NCBI RefSeq assembly: GCF_029892285.1
Contig: NZ_JARXVM010000016.1
Span: 1 to 64,000 of the forward strand
Length of the DNA: 64,000 nt
Direction of reading: 5' to 3'
Origin: Rhizobium sp. SG_E_25_P2
GTDB lineage: Bacteria; Pseudomonadota; Alphaproteobacteria; Rhizobiales; Rhizobiaceae
Position 1 is the stretch's first letter; every line of letters starts with the position of its first letter. The notes under the pieces were generated by a model. It worked only from the letters and a program-made list of their open reading frames with translations. It was not told where the DNA came from and searched no databases. Below, piece after piece: positions 8,452 to 15,559 of the stretch. The position numbers were made by a program, and so were the translations under genes.

Positions 8452-9208
8452 GGCGGCCTCCAAAATCCTCATTCTCGGCGGCACGACGGAAGCGCGCAAA
8501 TTGGCTGAAGCGCTGGCGCCGCGCAAGGATCTCGATGTCACCGTGTCGCTGGCCGGCCGCACGCAGGAGCCCAGGCCGCTGCCGGTCAAAACCCGCCATG
8601 GCGGCTTCGGCGGCGTCGAAGGCCTCGCAGCCTATCTGAAAGCGGAGGACATCGCTCTGCTTGTTGACGCCACTCATCCCTTTGCCCAACGCATGACGCC
8701 CAACGCCATTGCTGCTGCCGAACTGACCTCGACGCCGCTGCTCTGCCTCAATCGCCCCGGCTGGGTGGCCGAACCGGGCGACGACTGGCGCATGGTCACG
8801 TCGATCGAAGACGCGGTCGAAAAGCTCGGCGCCGCGTCGCGACGGGTCTTTCTCGCCATCGGCCGGCAGGAGGCGCATCTGTTTTCGCGCGCGCCGCAGC
8901 ATTTTTATCTCGCCCGCAGCGTCGATCCCATAGATCCGCCGATTAAGGCGCCGGACTGCCGCTACATTCTCGCGACCGGCCCCTTTTCGCTGGATGATGA
9001 AATTAGGCTGCTCACCGAACACGCCATCGATGTGGTCGTGTCCAAAAATTCCGGCGGCGCGGCGACCTACGCCAAGATCGAGGCGGCGCGCCGTCTCGGG
9101 CTTGCCGTGGTCATGGTCGAGCGCAAGCGCGTGGATGGCGCAGCCTGCGTCGACACGGTCGAGGGCGCGCTGGCCTTCATCGATCACGCTTTGGCCCCGG
9201 CGAAATAG
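8450..9208 (+). CDS. cobK: Precorrin-6A reductase
   Basis: A 252-residue NADPH-dependent enzyme that reduces precorrin-6A to precorrin-6Y. The N-terminal Rossmann start ILILGGTTEARKLAEAL and DATHPFAQRM (about residue 78) are family signatures, and VSKNSGGAATYAKIEAA near the C-terminus is also typical. It is the only cob gene of the cluster on this strand. Its ATG overlaps the cobL ATG head to head and its last 25 bases overlap cobJ tail to tail. AAAGGA lies 11 bases before the ATG. An ATG at 8438 is an alternative. Its promoter must lie inside cobL. Confidence 0.93.
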   Translation: MAASKILILGGTTEARKLAEALAPRKDLDVTVSLAGRTQEPRPLPVKTRHGGFGGVEGLAAYLKAEDIALLVDATHPFAQRMTPNAIAAAELTSTPLLCLNRPGWVAEPGDDWRMVTSIEDAVEKLGAASRRVFLAIGRQEAHLFSRAPQHFYLARSVDPIDPPIKAPDCRYILATGPFSLDDEIRLLTEHAIDVVVSKNSGGAATYAKIEAARRLGLAVVMVERKRVDGAACVDTVEGALAFIDHALAPAK

Positions 9209-9957
9209 CGCGGCGAATAGACGAGATCGGACTTGCCCGGCCTGATGATGACGCGGGTTTCCGGCGATCCGATGATCACGCAGGTCGCCATGTCGGCCAT
9301 GCCCGCTTCGGCGTCCGACAGCGGCTTGACCACGATCTTCTCATCGGGCCGGCCGGCGGCGCGGCCGAAGATGATCGGCGTGGTCGGCGGCAGGATTTCG
9401 GCCAGCAATTTGAAGGCTTCGCCCAGCTGCCAGGGCCGCGCCTTGCTGATCGGATTGTAGAGCGCGATCACGAAGCCGGCTTCGGCGGCGAGCCGCAGCC
9501 GCCTGGTGATGACCTCCCAGGGCTTCAGATTGTCCGACAGCGACATGCAGCAGAAATCATGGCCGAGCGGCGCGCCGGAACGGGCGGCCACGGCCAGCAT
9601 CGCGGTGACGCCGGGCGTTACGACGAGGTCGATCTCGCGCCAGTCGTCCGGCCCTTTTTCGATCGCTTCGCAGACGGCGGCCGCCATGGCGAACACGCCG
9701 GGATCGCCGCCCGAGACCACCGCGACATCAACGCCGGCGGCCGCGCGGGTCAGCGCGGCATTGGCGCGGTCGAGCTCCTCGCGATTGTCGGAGGCGACGC
9801 GGATCTGGTCCGGACGTAGCGACAGACGGTCGATATAGGGGAAATAGCCGAAGAATTCCGTCGCCTTCTCCACCGCCGCCACAGCCTCGGGCGTCATCTG
9901 CTCGGGCGAGCCGGGGCCGGTGCCGATCACATAAAGCGTGCCCTTGGCGCCGGTCAT
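9184..9957 (-). CDS. cobJ: Precorrin-3B C17-methyltransferase
   Basis: A 257-residue class III methyltransferase. It methylates C-17 of precorrin-3B with concomitant ring contraction, giving precorrin-4. The N-terminal loop is LYVIGTGPGSPEQMTPEA and the signature VVSGGDPGVFAMAAAVCEA appears near residue 80, with VVTPGVTAMLAVAARSGAPLGHDF near 110. It starts four bases inside the end of cobI (ATGA overlap). Its 3' end overlaps the cobK 3' end by 25 bases on the opposite strand. Confidence 0.95.
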   Translation of the reverse strand: MTGAKGTLYVIGTGPGSPEQMTPEAVAAVEKATEFFGYFPYIDRLSLRPDQIRVASDNREELDRANAALTRAAAGVDVAVVSGGDPGVFAMAAAVCEAIEKGPDDWREIDLVVTPGVTAMLAVAARSGAPLGHDFCCMSLSDNLKPWEVITRRLRLAAEAGFVIALYNPISKARPWQLGEAFKLLAEILPPTTPIIFGRAAGRPDEKIVVKPLSDAEAGMADMATCVIIGSPETRVIIRPGKSDLVYSPRYFAGAKA

Positions 9958-10685
9958 GGCTTGTCCTTCCAGCCGGGCACGAGAACGATCGAGAAATAGG
10001 GCGCCGCGTCGTCCTGTTTATGGGCGAGCGGAATCATCTGGGTGTTGGCCATGGTGCCGCGCTCGACATAGACGGCCTGATTGATCCGGCCGGTCTCCGC
10101 CAGCGCCCGGCGTATCTTGGGCAGGTTGCGGCCGACTTTCATGATCACCGCCGCCTCGGTATCGTTTAGCCGGCGAACCAATTCCTGCTCGGGCATCGTA
10201 CCCGGCAAAACAGACAGCACATCGTCGCCCTGAACGATCGGCACGCCCGCCTGCGACCAGCAGCCGGACATGGCGGTGACGCCCGGAATGACCTCGGTCG
10301 GATAGCGATGGGCGAGCCGCACATGCAGATGCATATAGGAGCCGTAGAACAAGGGATCGCCCTCGCTCAGCACCGCCACGGTGCGGCCGGCGTCGAGATG
10401 CTCGGCCACGCGCACCGCCGACTCCTCGTAGAAATCGGTGATCTGGCTGATATAGCCGTCCTCGTGCTTTTCGATTTCCGTGGTCACGGGATAATAGAGC
10501 GGCAATTCGATGATGTCGTCGCGCACGATGCCGTCGACGATGCCGCGGCCATTGCCGCGCCGTCCGGCCTTGGCGAAATAGGCCATGACATCGGCCGACG
10601 CCAACGCCTTCACCGCTTTTACGGTCATCAGGTCGGGATCGCCCGGGCCGGTGCCGACGCCGATCAGTCGTCCCGGCGCGCTCAC
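9954..10685 (-). CDS. cobI: Precorrin-2 C20-methyltransferase
   Basis: A 243-residue class III SAM-dependent methyltransferase that methylates C-20 of precorrin-2 to give precorrin-3A. Visible signatures are GRLIGVGTGPGDPDLMTVKAVKAL at the N-terminus, VAVLSEGDPLFYGSYMHL (about residue 103) and VIPGVTAMSGCWSQAGVPI (about 135). Both ends overlap neighbours by four bases (cobH upstream, cobJ downstream), so it sits in the middle of a tightly coupled operon. Confidence 0.95.
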   Translation of the reverse strand: MSAPGRLIGVGTGPGDPDLMTVKAVKALASADVMAYFAKAGRRGNGRGIVDGIVRDDIIELPLYYPVTTEIEKHEDGYISQITDFYEESAVRVAEHLDAGRTVAVLSEGDPLFYGSYMHLHVRLAHRYPTEVIPGVTAMSGCWSQAGVPIVQGDDVLSVLPGTMPEQELVRRLNDTEAAVIMKVGRNLPKIRRALAETGRINQAVYVERGTMANTQMIPLAHKQDDAAPYFSIVLVPGWKDKP

Positions 10686-11317
10686 AGGCCCGGCCTCGCG
10701 AGCGAGTTCAGCGCCGCCGCCGTCATGGCGCTGCCGCCCAGGCGGCCGCGCACGATGGCGAAGGGCACGCCATAGGAATTGTCCGCCAGCGCATCCTTGG
10801 ATTCGCGCGCGCCGACAAAGCCCACCGGCATGCCGACAATCGCGGCTGGCTTGGGCACGGCGCCGTCGCGCAGGAGTTCGAGCAAATAGAACAGCGCGGT
10901 CGGCGCATTGCCGATCGCCACGACCGATCCCGCCATGCGCTCGCCCCAGAGCTGGATCGCCGCCGCCGAGCGGGTGTTGCCGATCTCCTTGGCGATCTCG
11001 GCGGTGCGCGGATCGCGCAGCGTGCAGATCACGTCATTATTGGCCGGCAGCCGGGCGGCGGTCACGCCGCGCGCCACCATTTCCGCATCGCAGAAGATCG
11101 GCGCGCCGGATTTCAGCGCGTCGCGGGCCGCATCCACAAAGCCTGGCGAGAAATGAAAATGCTCAACCGCCTCGACCATGCCGGCGGCATGGATCATGCG
11201 CACGGCGAGATCGGCCTCGGCTTCGGAGAAACGCGTGAGATCCGCCTCGCGACGGATAATGGCGAAGGACTGCTCGTAAATGGCGTTCCCGTCGCGGATA
11301 TAGTCGTATTCGGTCAT
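10682..11317 (-). CDS. cobH: Precorrin-8X methylmutase
   Basis: A 211-residue enzyme that moves the methyl group from C-11 to C-12 of precorrin-8X, producing hydrogenobyrinic acid. The catalytic-His region AAGMVEAVEHFHFSPGFVDAARDAL (about residues 35-60) is clear, followed by GAPIFCDAEMVARGVTAARLPANN and the C-terminal VGMPVGFVGARESKDAL. The frame is open upstream, but the ATG of MTEYDYIRDG gives the family length and overlaps the cobG stop by four bases. Confidence 0.95.
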   Translation of the reverse strand: MTEYDYIRDGNAIYEQSFAIIRREADLTRFSEAEADLAVRMIHAAGMVEAVEHFHFSPGFVDAARDALKSGAPIFCDAEMVARGVTAARLPANNDVICTLRDPRTAEIAKEIGNTRSAAAIQLWGERMAGSVVAIGNAPTALFYLLELLRDGAVPKPAAIVGMPVGFVGARESKDALADNSYGVPFAIVRGRLGGSAMTAAALNSLARPGL

Positions 11318-12714
11318 GTCCCGTCCAGTTGCAGAGCAGAGGCGATGCGCCGCGCGCCAAGCCGTGTAAGGCATTGGGCCGCCGATTCGCCATCCTCTCT
11401 GCTGTCCCGCACCATGGACGCCAGACGTCCAAATGCGCTCCCAATGTCGTTTTCAGCACTATAGGCGGATGGCGAGGCCGAAGCCGCCCCATTTACGACA
11501 AGCCCATAGCCTGTTGACGCACCCACCAGCGTCAATACAGAAGCCGTCGGATGCGCACAACCCTTGGCGCAGCCCGACAAATGCAGGGTGAACGAGCCGT
11601 CCAGCAGCTCCGGAGCGATTTGCGCCAGGCGATCGGCAAGCGCCCGCGTGTCGAAATAGGCAGAGGCGCAGCCGGTCGCGCCCGCGCACAGCGCGATCGC
11701 CCGGCGCGGATCAGCAGAATCGGTCCAGAATCCCAGTTCGGCGGCGGCCTGTTGCAGCGCGCGCGCAACATCCTGCGAGGGGCACAGCGCAAAGAAACCG
11801 TGATCAGGCGCCAGCCGCAGATCGGCAATGCCGAGTGCTTTGGCGCGTTCGGCAAGGGCCTGCAGCGCTGGAGCCTGCGCCTGAACGTAAGCAAACGACA
11901 GGCCCAGCGCCACGCCGCCGTCTTCGATAGGATGAAGGCCGAGAAGCGGCGGCGCCTGCGTCGACAGCTCGATCGCCCGAAGATCGATCCGCGTCGTATA
12001 ATGCGCGGAAAGTGCGTCGTCCGGCAGATCGCGTCCGCGTGCGCCCGGCCCCATTGCATGCAGACGGATGAGAAGATGGAGCGCGGCGTCGACCGCCTGC
12101 CCTTCCTCGACGATGGCCAGACGCCGGGCTTTCGCCGCCGTGCCGCCGCAGGACACGACGAAACGAATCTGCCCGCCCGAATCGCGGAACGCCGTCAGCC
12201 TGATATCGGCCGTCACCGCGCCCAGATGAAACCGTCCGCCGCCGTCTAAGGTCACCGCAAGCTTGGCCGCCAGCGCAAGCGGCGGTTCAATTGCTGCGAC
12301 GCGGCCACGGAGTTCGGCGGCGATCGGCCTGACATCGATGAGTTCATCCGGATCGAGCCCTGAAAGCGGCGGCGTCTCGACGCCGAGACCACGGGTGGGG
12401 ATGACGCCGGAAGCGAGCACCGCCGCCTCGAAATCCCCCACCGTTTCCGGCTTCAGGCCTCTCGCTTGCAGGCTGCCGCGAGCGGTGATCTCGATCAGGC
12501 CATTGCCGAAACGTTCTGTCGCCTCCGCAAGCGCAGCCAGTTGCGAAAAGGTCAGCGCCGAATTCACCGGCCGCAGACGCGCCAGCAAGCCGTCGCCTGT
12601 CGGCATCGGCTGCGACAGGGTCGGACATTCGCCGCGCCGGATCGGCGGCAGGGGGAAATGTTGTGCGGCGTTCGGCGAGAGCGCGAGGATCATGGCGTCA
12701 TCCATCATGGGCAT
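11314..12714 (-). CDS. cobG: Precorrin-3B synthase (siroheme and 4Fe-4S monooxygenase)
   Basis: A 466-residue protein of the nitrite/sulfite reductase fold that hydroxylates precorrin-3A at C-20 and forms a lactone, using O2. It marks the pathway as the aerobic route. Two ferredoxin-like repeats are visible: PTGDGLLARLRPVNSALTF at the N-terminus, with a matching second one after residue 230. The cluster-binding cysteines lie in CAGATGCASA (about 345) and SGCAKGCAHP (about 385), the CX5C and CX3C pattern of siroheme/4Fe-4S enzymes. It starts 51 bases after the cobF stop and overlaps cobH by four bases. Confidence 0.92.
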   Translation of the reverse strand: MPMMDDAMILALSPNAAQHFPLPPIRRGECPTLSQPMPTGDGLLARLRPVNSALTFSQLAALAEATERFGNGLIEITARGSLQARGLKPETVGDFEAAVLASGVIPTRGLGVETPPLSGLDPDELIDVRPIAAELRGRVAAIEPPLALAAKLAVTLDGGGRFHLGAVTADIRLTAFRDSGGQIRFVVSCGGTAAKARRLAIVEEGQAVDAALHLLIRLHAMGPGARGRDLPDDALSAHYTTRIDLRAIELSTQAPPLLGLHPIEDGGVALGLSFAYVQAQAPALQALAERAKALGIADLRLAPDHGFFALCPSQDVARALQQAAAELGFWTDSADPRRAIALCAGATGCASAYFDTRALADRLAQIAPELLDGSFTLHLSGCAKGCAHPTASVLTLVGASTGYGLVVNGAASASPSAYSAENDIGSAFGRLASMVRDSREDGESAAQCLTRLGARRIASALQLDGT

Positions 12715-12765
12715 GAGTGTAAACGCCTTTTCTAATGATCCGACAAGAGAGCGCCTTGCGCGAGG

Positions 12766-13542
12766 TCAAGCCTCGTCATCGAAATCCGCGCCCTTGCGCA
12801 GCAGATAGATGTCCATGATCCAGCCGTGCTCGGCGCGGGCCCGGGCGCGCGTCTCCAGAATCTCCTGCTTTTTGTCATGGAGATTGCCGGAAATGACGAT
12901 CTCGTTCTCGGAGCCGAGATAAGCGCCCCAGAAGATTTCGGCCTCGGGATCGTCGATTTTCGCAAAGGCCTGTTCGCCGTCGAGCATCGCTACCGACGTC
13001 TGGCTCTTTTCGGGAAAGCTTTCCACGAGCCGCCGTCCCGTGGTGATTTCCACCGGTTTGCCGACGAGATTGAGCGGAATGCGATGCGCGGCGCAGAGCG
13101 CCTGGATTGAGGTGATGCCGGCAATCACCTTCACCTCGAAATCGACGCCGCCCGCCGAACTGACGCGCTCGAGAATGCGCAGCGTCGAATCATACAGCAT
13201 CGGGTCGCCCCAGACGAGGAAAGCGCCGGTTCCGTCCTCGCCGAGTTCGTTCAGGAACAGGTCCTGATAGATGCGGGTGATGGCGGCATGCCAGTCATCG
13301 ACACCGCGCTGATAGCTGGGATCGGCAGAGTTGCGCACCGGCAGCGCATAGTCGACACTGCGAGTGGCGGGATTGGTCACATAGCGGCGGATGATCTCGC
13401 GCCTCGTCTCGGCAAGATCGGCCTTTTTCGCGCCCTTTGTCGGGATGAACAGCACGTCGGCGCTGTTCAGCGCATTGATCGCTTCGATGGTGACATGTTC
13501 CGGATTGCCGGTTCCGATGCCGATCACGAGTATTCTGCGCAT
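12766..13542 (-). CDS. cobF: Precorrin-6A synthase (deacetylating)
   Basis: A 258-residue class III methyltransferase that methylates C-1 of precorrin-5 and removes the extruded acetyl group, giving precorrin-6A. The start RRILVIGIGTGNPEHVTIEAINAL, the motif AFLVWGDPMLYDSTLRILERV (about residue 110) and VKVIAGITSIQALCAAHRIPLN (about 138) are typical of CobF. It is the first gene of the cobF, G, H, I, J ... L, M series and diverges from nadK across a 187-base gap. I find no cobalamin riboswitch in that gap. Confidence 0.93.
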   Translation of the reverse strand: MRRILVIGIGTGNPEHVTIEAINALNSADVLFIPTKGAKKADLAETRREIIRRYVTNPATRSVDYALPVRNSADPSYQRGVDDWHAAITRIYQDLFLNELGEDGTGAFLVWGDPMLYDSTLRILERVSSAGGVDFEVKVIAGITSIQALCAAHRIPLNLVGKPVEITTGRRLVESFPEKSQTSVAMLDGEQAFAKIDDPEAEIFWGAYLGSENEIVISGNLHDKKQEILETRARARAEHGWIMDIYLLRKGADFDDEA

Positions 13543-13729
13543 CCGCGTCTCCTTGTCCCGCCATGATAGGCGGTCGCGTCGCGGTTCTTTTGCTGAAAGC
13601 GACGCCGCGCGTCAAACGCCGCAACGAGAAAATTGAGCCGGACGGAATGAATGTCTGGAATTTCAAGACCTTTTGGTCCCCGTCGATTTCATGTAGCAAT
13701 TTCCTCCCGATCCCGTTTTTGAGCGCGTC

Positions 13730-14503
13730 ATGCCCCGAAACTTCAAGACCATCGCCTTTGCCGCCTCCGCCACCGACGAGGCCGAGGCGGCGCGGGCCGA
13801 ACTTGCCGCGCTCTACGATCATGTGTCGCTGGAGGAGGCCGATGTCGTGGTCGCGCTCGGCGGCGACGGCTTCATGCTGCAGACGCTGCACGCCATCATG
13901 GACACCGGCAAGATGGCCTATGGCATGAACAGGGGCTCGGTCGGCTTTCTCATGAATTCCTACTCGATCGACAATCTCCTTGAACGGGTCGACGCCGCGG
14001 TTTGCAACGAGATCCGACCGCTGAAGATGCAGACGATCAATGCCGATGGCGGCAAGTCCCTGTCCTACGCCATCAACGAAGTCTCGCTGTTTCGCCAATC
14101 CTATCAGGCTGCGAAATTCAAGGTTATGGTCGACGGCCGCGAACGGCTGGCGGAACTGATCTGCGACGGACTTCTTCTGTCCACGCCCGCAGGCTCCACC
14201 GCTTATAATTTTTCCGCTCATGGCCCGATTCTGCCGCTCGAAGCGCCGCTGATCGCCATGACGCCGGTCAGCGCGTTTCGTCCCCGGCGCTGGCGCGGCG
14301 CGCTGCTGCCGGAAAAGGTCACGGTCGACATCACGGTGCTGGAGCCTGAAAAGCGGCCCGTCAACGCAGTGGCTGACAATACCGAAGTCAAATCGGTGAT
14401 CTCCGTGCGCGTCACACAGTCCGAGGGGCGCACGACGCGACTCCTTTCCGATCCCGATCATTCCTGGTCCGACCGGATTCTTGCGGAACAGTTTATCGAT
14501 TGA
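13730..14503 (+). CDS. nadK: NAD kinase
   Basis: A 257-residue ATP-NAD kinase that makes NADP from NAD. The diagnostic GGDG motif is in VVALGGDGFMLQTLH (about residue 42). The second motif GMNRGSVGFLMN (about 65) and the C-terminal STPAGSTAYNFSAHGPILP (about 150) are intact. It is short compared with about 290 residues in E. coli but normal for alphaproteobacteria. It is divergent from cobF. The Shine-Dalgarno is weak. A GCGGG/CCCGC hairpin without a T-run follows the stop. Confidence 0.94.
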   Translation: MPRNFKTIAFAASATDEAEAARAELAALYDHVSLEEADVVVALGGDGFMLQTLHAIMDTGKMAYGMNRGSVGFLMNSYSIDNLLERVDAAVCNEIRPLKMQTINADGGKSLSYAINEVSLFRQSYQAAKFKVMVDGRERLAELICDGLLLSTPAGSTAYNFSAHGPILPLEAPLIAMTPVSAFRPRRWRGALLPEKVTVDITVLEPEKRPVNAVADNTEVKSVISVRVTQSEGRTTRLLSDPDHSWSDRILAEQFID

Positions 14504-14580
14504 TCCTTTCGCGGGTCGGGCAATCCCGCGCCCGCCCAAATCAGCGTGGATTCGTCACGTGGAATTTATTCCTATATTTA

Positions 14581-14592
14581 TTGATATATCAG
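14581..14592 (+). promoter_or_regulatory. Palindromic operator candidate, copy 1 (GntR gene upstream region)
   Basis: TTGATATATCAG contains the perfect 10-base palindrome TGATATATCA at 14582-14591. The same palindrome recurs 47 bases downstream, before the GntR-type gene. FCD-domain regulators commonly bind such AT-rich dyads next to their own gene. Confidence 0.55.
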
Positions 14593-14627
14593 CTAATTTG
14601 ACATCTACTGCAGGGCGTGGCACTTCC

Positions 14628-14639
14628 CTGATATATCAA
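14628..14639 (-). promoter_or_regulatory. Palindromic operator candidate, copy 2 (before the GntR start codon)
   Basis: CTGATATATCAA is the exact reverse complement of the 12-mer at 14581, with the palindromic core at 14629-14638. It ends 14 bases before the regulator's ATG, where bound repressor would block transcription or leader clearance. Confidence 0.55.
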
Positions 14640-14653
14640 CTCGGAACAAAACC

Positions 14654-15286
14654 ATGTCAGACGCGCCTGATTCTTCGACGCCGTCCCAGAGCCGTCTCGC
14701 CTATCTCAAGCTCGAAAGCCTGATCGTGACGCTGAGGCTGGCGCCGGGATCGCTGGTGACGGAAAAGCAGTTGATCGCCGAACTCGGCTTTGGCCGCACG
14801 CCGGTGCGCGAGGCGATCCAGAAGCTCGAATGGCAGGGGCTGATCGCCATCAAGCCGCGCGCCGGCCTGCAGATCGCCGCGCTCAATGCCGATCATCCGG
14901 CGATGGTGCTGCAGACGCGCCGGCAATTGGAGCCTTTGGCGGCGCGGTTGATGGCGAGCGCGATCACAGCCGAGGCGCGTCAGCGACTGATCGATTGCGC
15001 CAAGGCCATGACCGAATGCGCGGTCACCGGCGACAAGGAAGGCTTTCTCGCCGCCGACAAATCCTTCGACGAGGTGCTGGAAGACACCTGCCCCAATCCG
15101 TTTCTGTCTCAGGCGCTTGGCGCGCTGCAAACCCATTCACGCCGCTATTGGTATCACAGCGCCAACCAGGCCTCGCTCGACCTGTCGGTCAGCCTGCATG
15201 TGCGGGTGATCCGGGCCTTGCTGCAAGGAGACGCCGGCGAAGCCGAACGCGCCATGGGCGATCTGATCGATGGGCTGCGAATATAA
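14654..15286 (+). CDS. GntR-family transcriptional regulator, FCD domain
   Basis: A 210-residue regulator. The N-terminal winged helix is recognisable: SRLAYLKLESLIVTLRLAPGSLVTE, then LIAELGFGRTPVREAIQKLEWQGLIAIKPRAGLQIA (about residues 40-75). The rest is an all-helical FCD ligand domain with acidic and basic metal/ligand positions (VLQTRRQLEPLAARLM, DKSFDEVLEDTCPNPFLSQ). Two copies of a perfect palindrome lie just upstream, so it probably represses itself. A related half-match lies just past its stop codon. Targets and ligand are unknown. The next gene downstream runs toward it, so it is monocistronic. Confidence 0.85.
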   Translation: MSDAPDSSTPSQSRLAYLKLESLIVTLRLAPGSLVTEKQLIAELGFGRTPVREAIQKLEWQGLIAIKPRAGLQIAALNADHPAMVLQTRRQLEPLAARLMASAITAEARQRLIDCAKAMTECAVTGDKEGFLAADKSFDEVLEDTCPNPFLSQALGALQTHSRRYWYHSANQASLDLSVSLHVRVIRALLQGDAGEAERAMGDLIDGLRI

Positions 15287-15329
15287 TGTGAGTATACGGT
15301 ATATCACTGAATTAAAATAAACATCAGAT

Positions 15330-15338
15330 TGTTATAAT
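15330..15338 (+). promoter_or_regulatory. Extended -10 promoter candidate in the GntR/RTX intergenic region
   Basis: TGTTATAAT gives a perfect TATAAT -10 (15333-15338) with the extended TGn element. No good -35 is visible. A GTATATCA element at 15297-15304 resembles the operators of the adjacent GntR gene (7-base TATATCA match). Transcription would start near 15345 and read into a series of hairpins. Confidence 0.35.
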
Positions 15339-15344
15339 TTACGG

Positions 15345-15500
15345 TCCCGGTTTGCTGCAGATCAACAACCTGCCTGCCCAACGCGACTATAACGGTGTCA
15401 CGGCAGGCAAAAGCAGGCGCCCATCTCGGCGGGGACCGAAAGCGTTGAGCGGACGCCTGCCGACGGCGCGGTTTGTTGGCGGATGAACCGCGCCCTTTCA
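15345..15500 (+). ncRNA. Candidate structured small RNA
   Basis: This non-coding stretch holds three successive hairpins: TGCCTGCC (15371-15378) with GGCAGGCA (15402-15409), GCAGGCG (15413-15419) with CGCCTGC (15454-15460), and GGCGCGGTT (15465-15473) with AACCGCGCC (15486-15494). The last is followed by CTTTC, a weak terminator. An extended -10 lies just upstream. I recognise no known RNA family. It could equally be terminators of the two converging genes. Confidence 0.3.
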
Positions 15501-15512
15501 GATAACGGGGCG

Positions 15513-15553
15513 ATGGTCGGCGCGCGAGGGACCTTTTCGGGCGCGCCGACCAT
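15513..15553 (-). terminator. Strong hairpin at the end of the RTX gene
   Basis: A perfect 13-base stem, ATGGTCGGCGCGC (15513-15525) with its exact complement (15541-15553), and a 15-base loop. It sits seven bases past the stop of the RTX gene. There is no clear T-run on either side, so it may act with Rho or as a 3'-end protecting structure. Confidence 0.5.
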
Positions 15554-15559
15554 GCATGT

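Noticed and set aside
13543-13729. Possible cobalamin riboswitch upstream of the cob operon
   Set aside because: I looked on the reverse strand for the B12-box pattern and supporting stems before cobF and found none. Only a short GACC/GGTC dyad is present.
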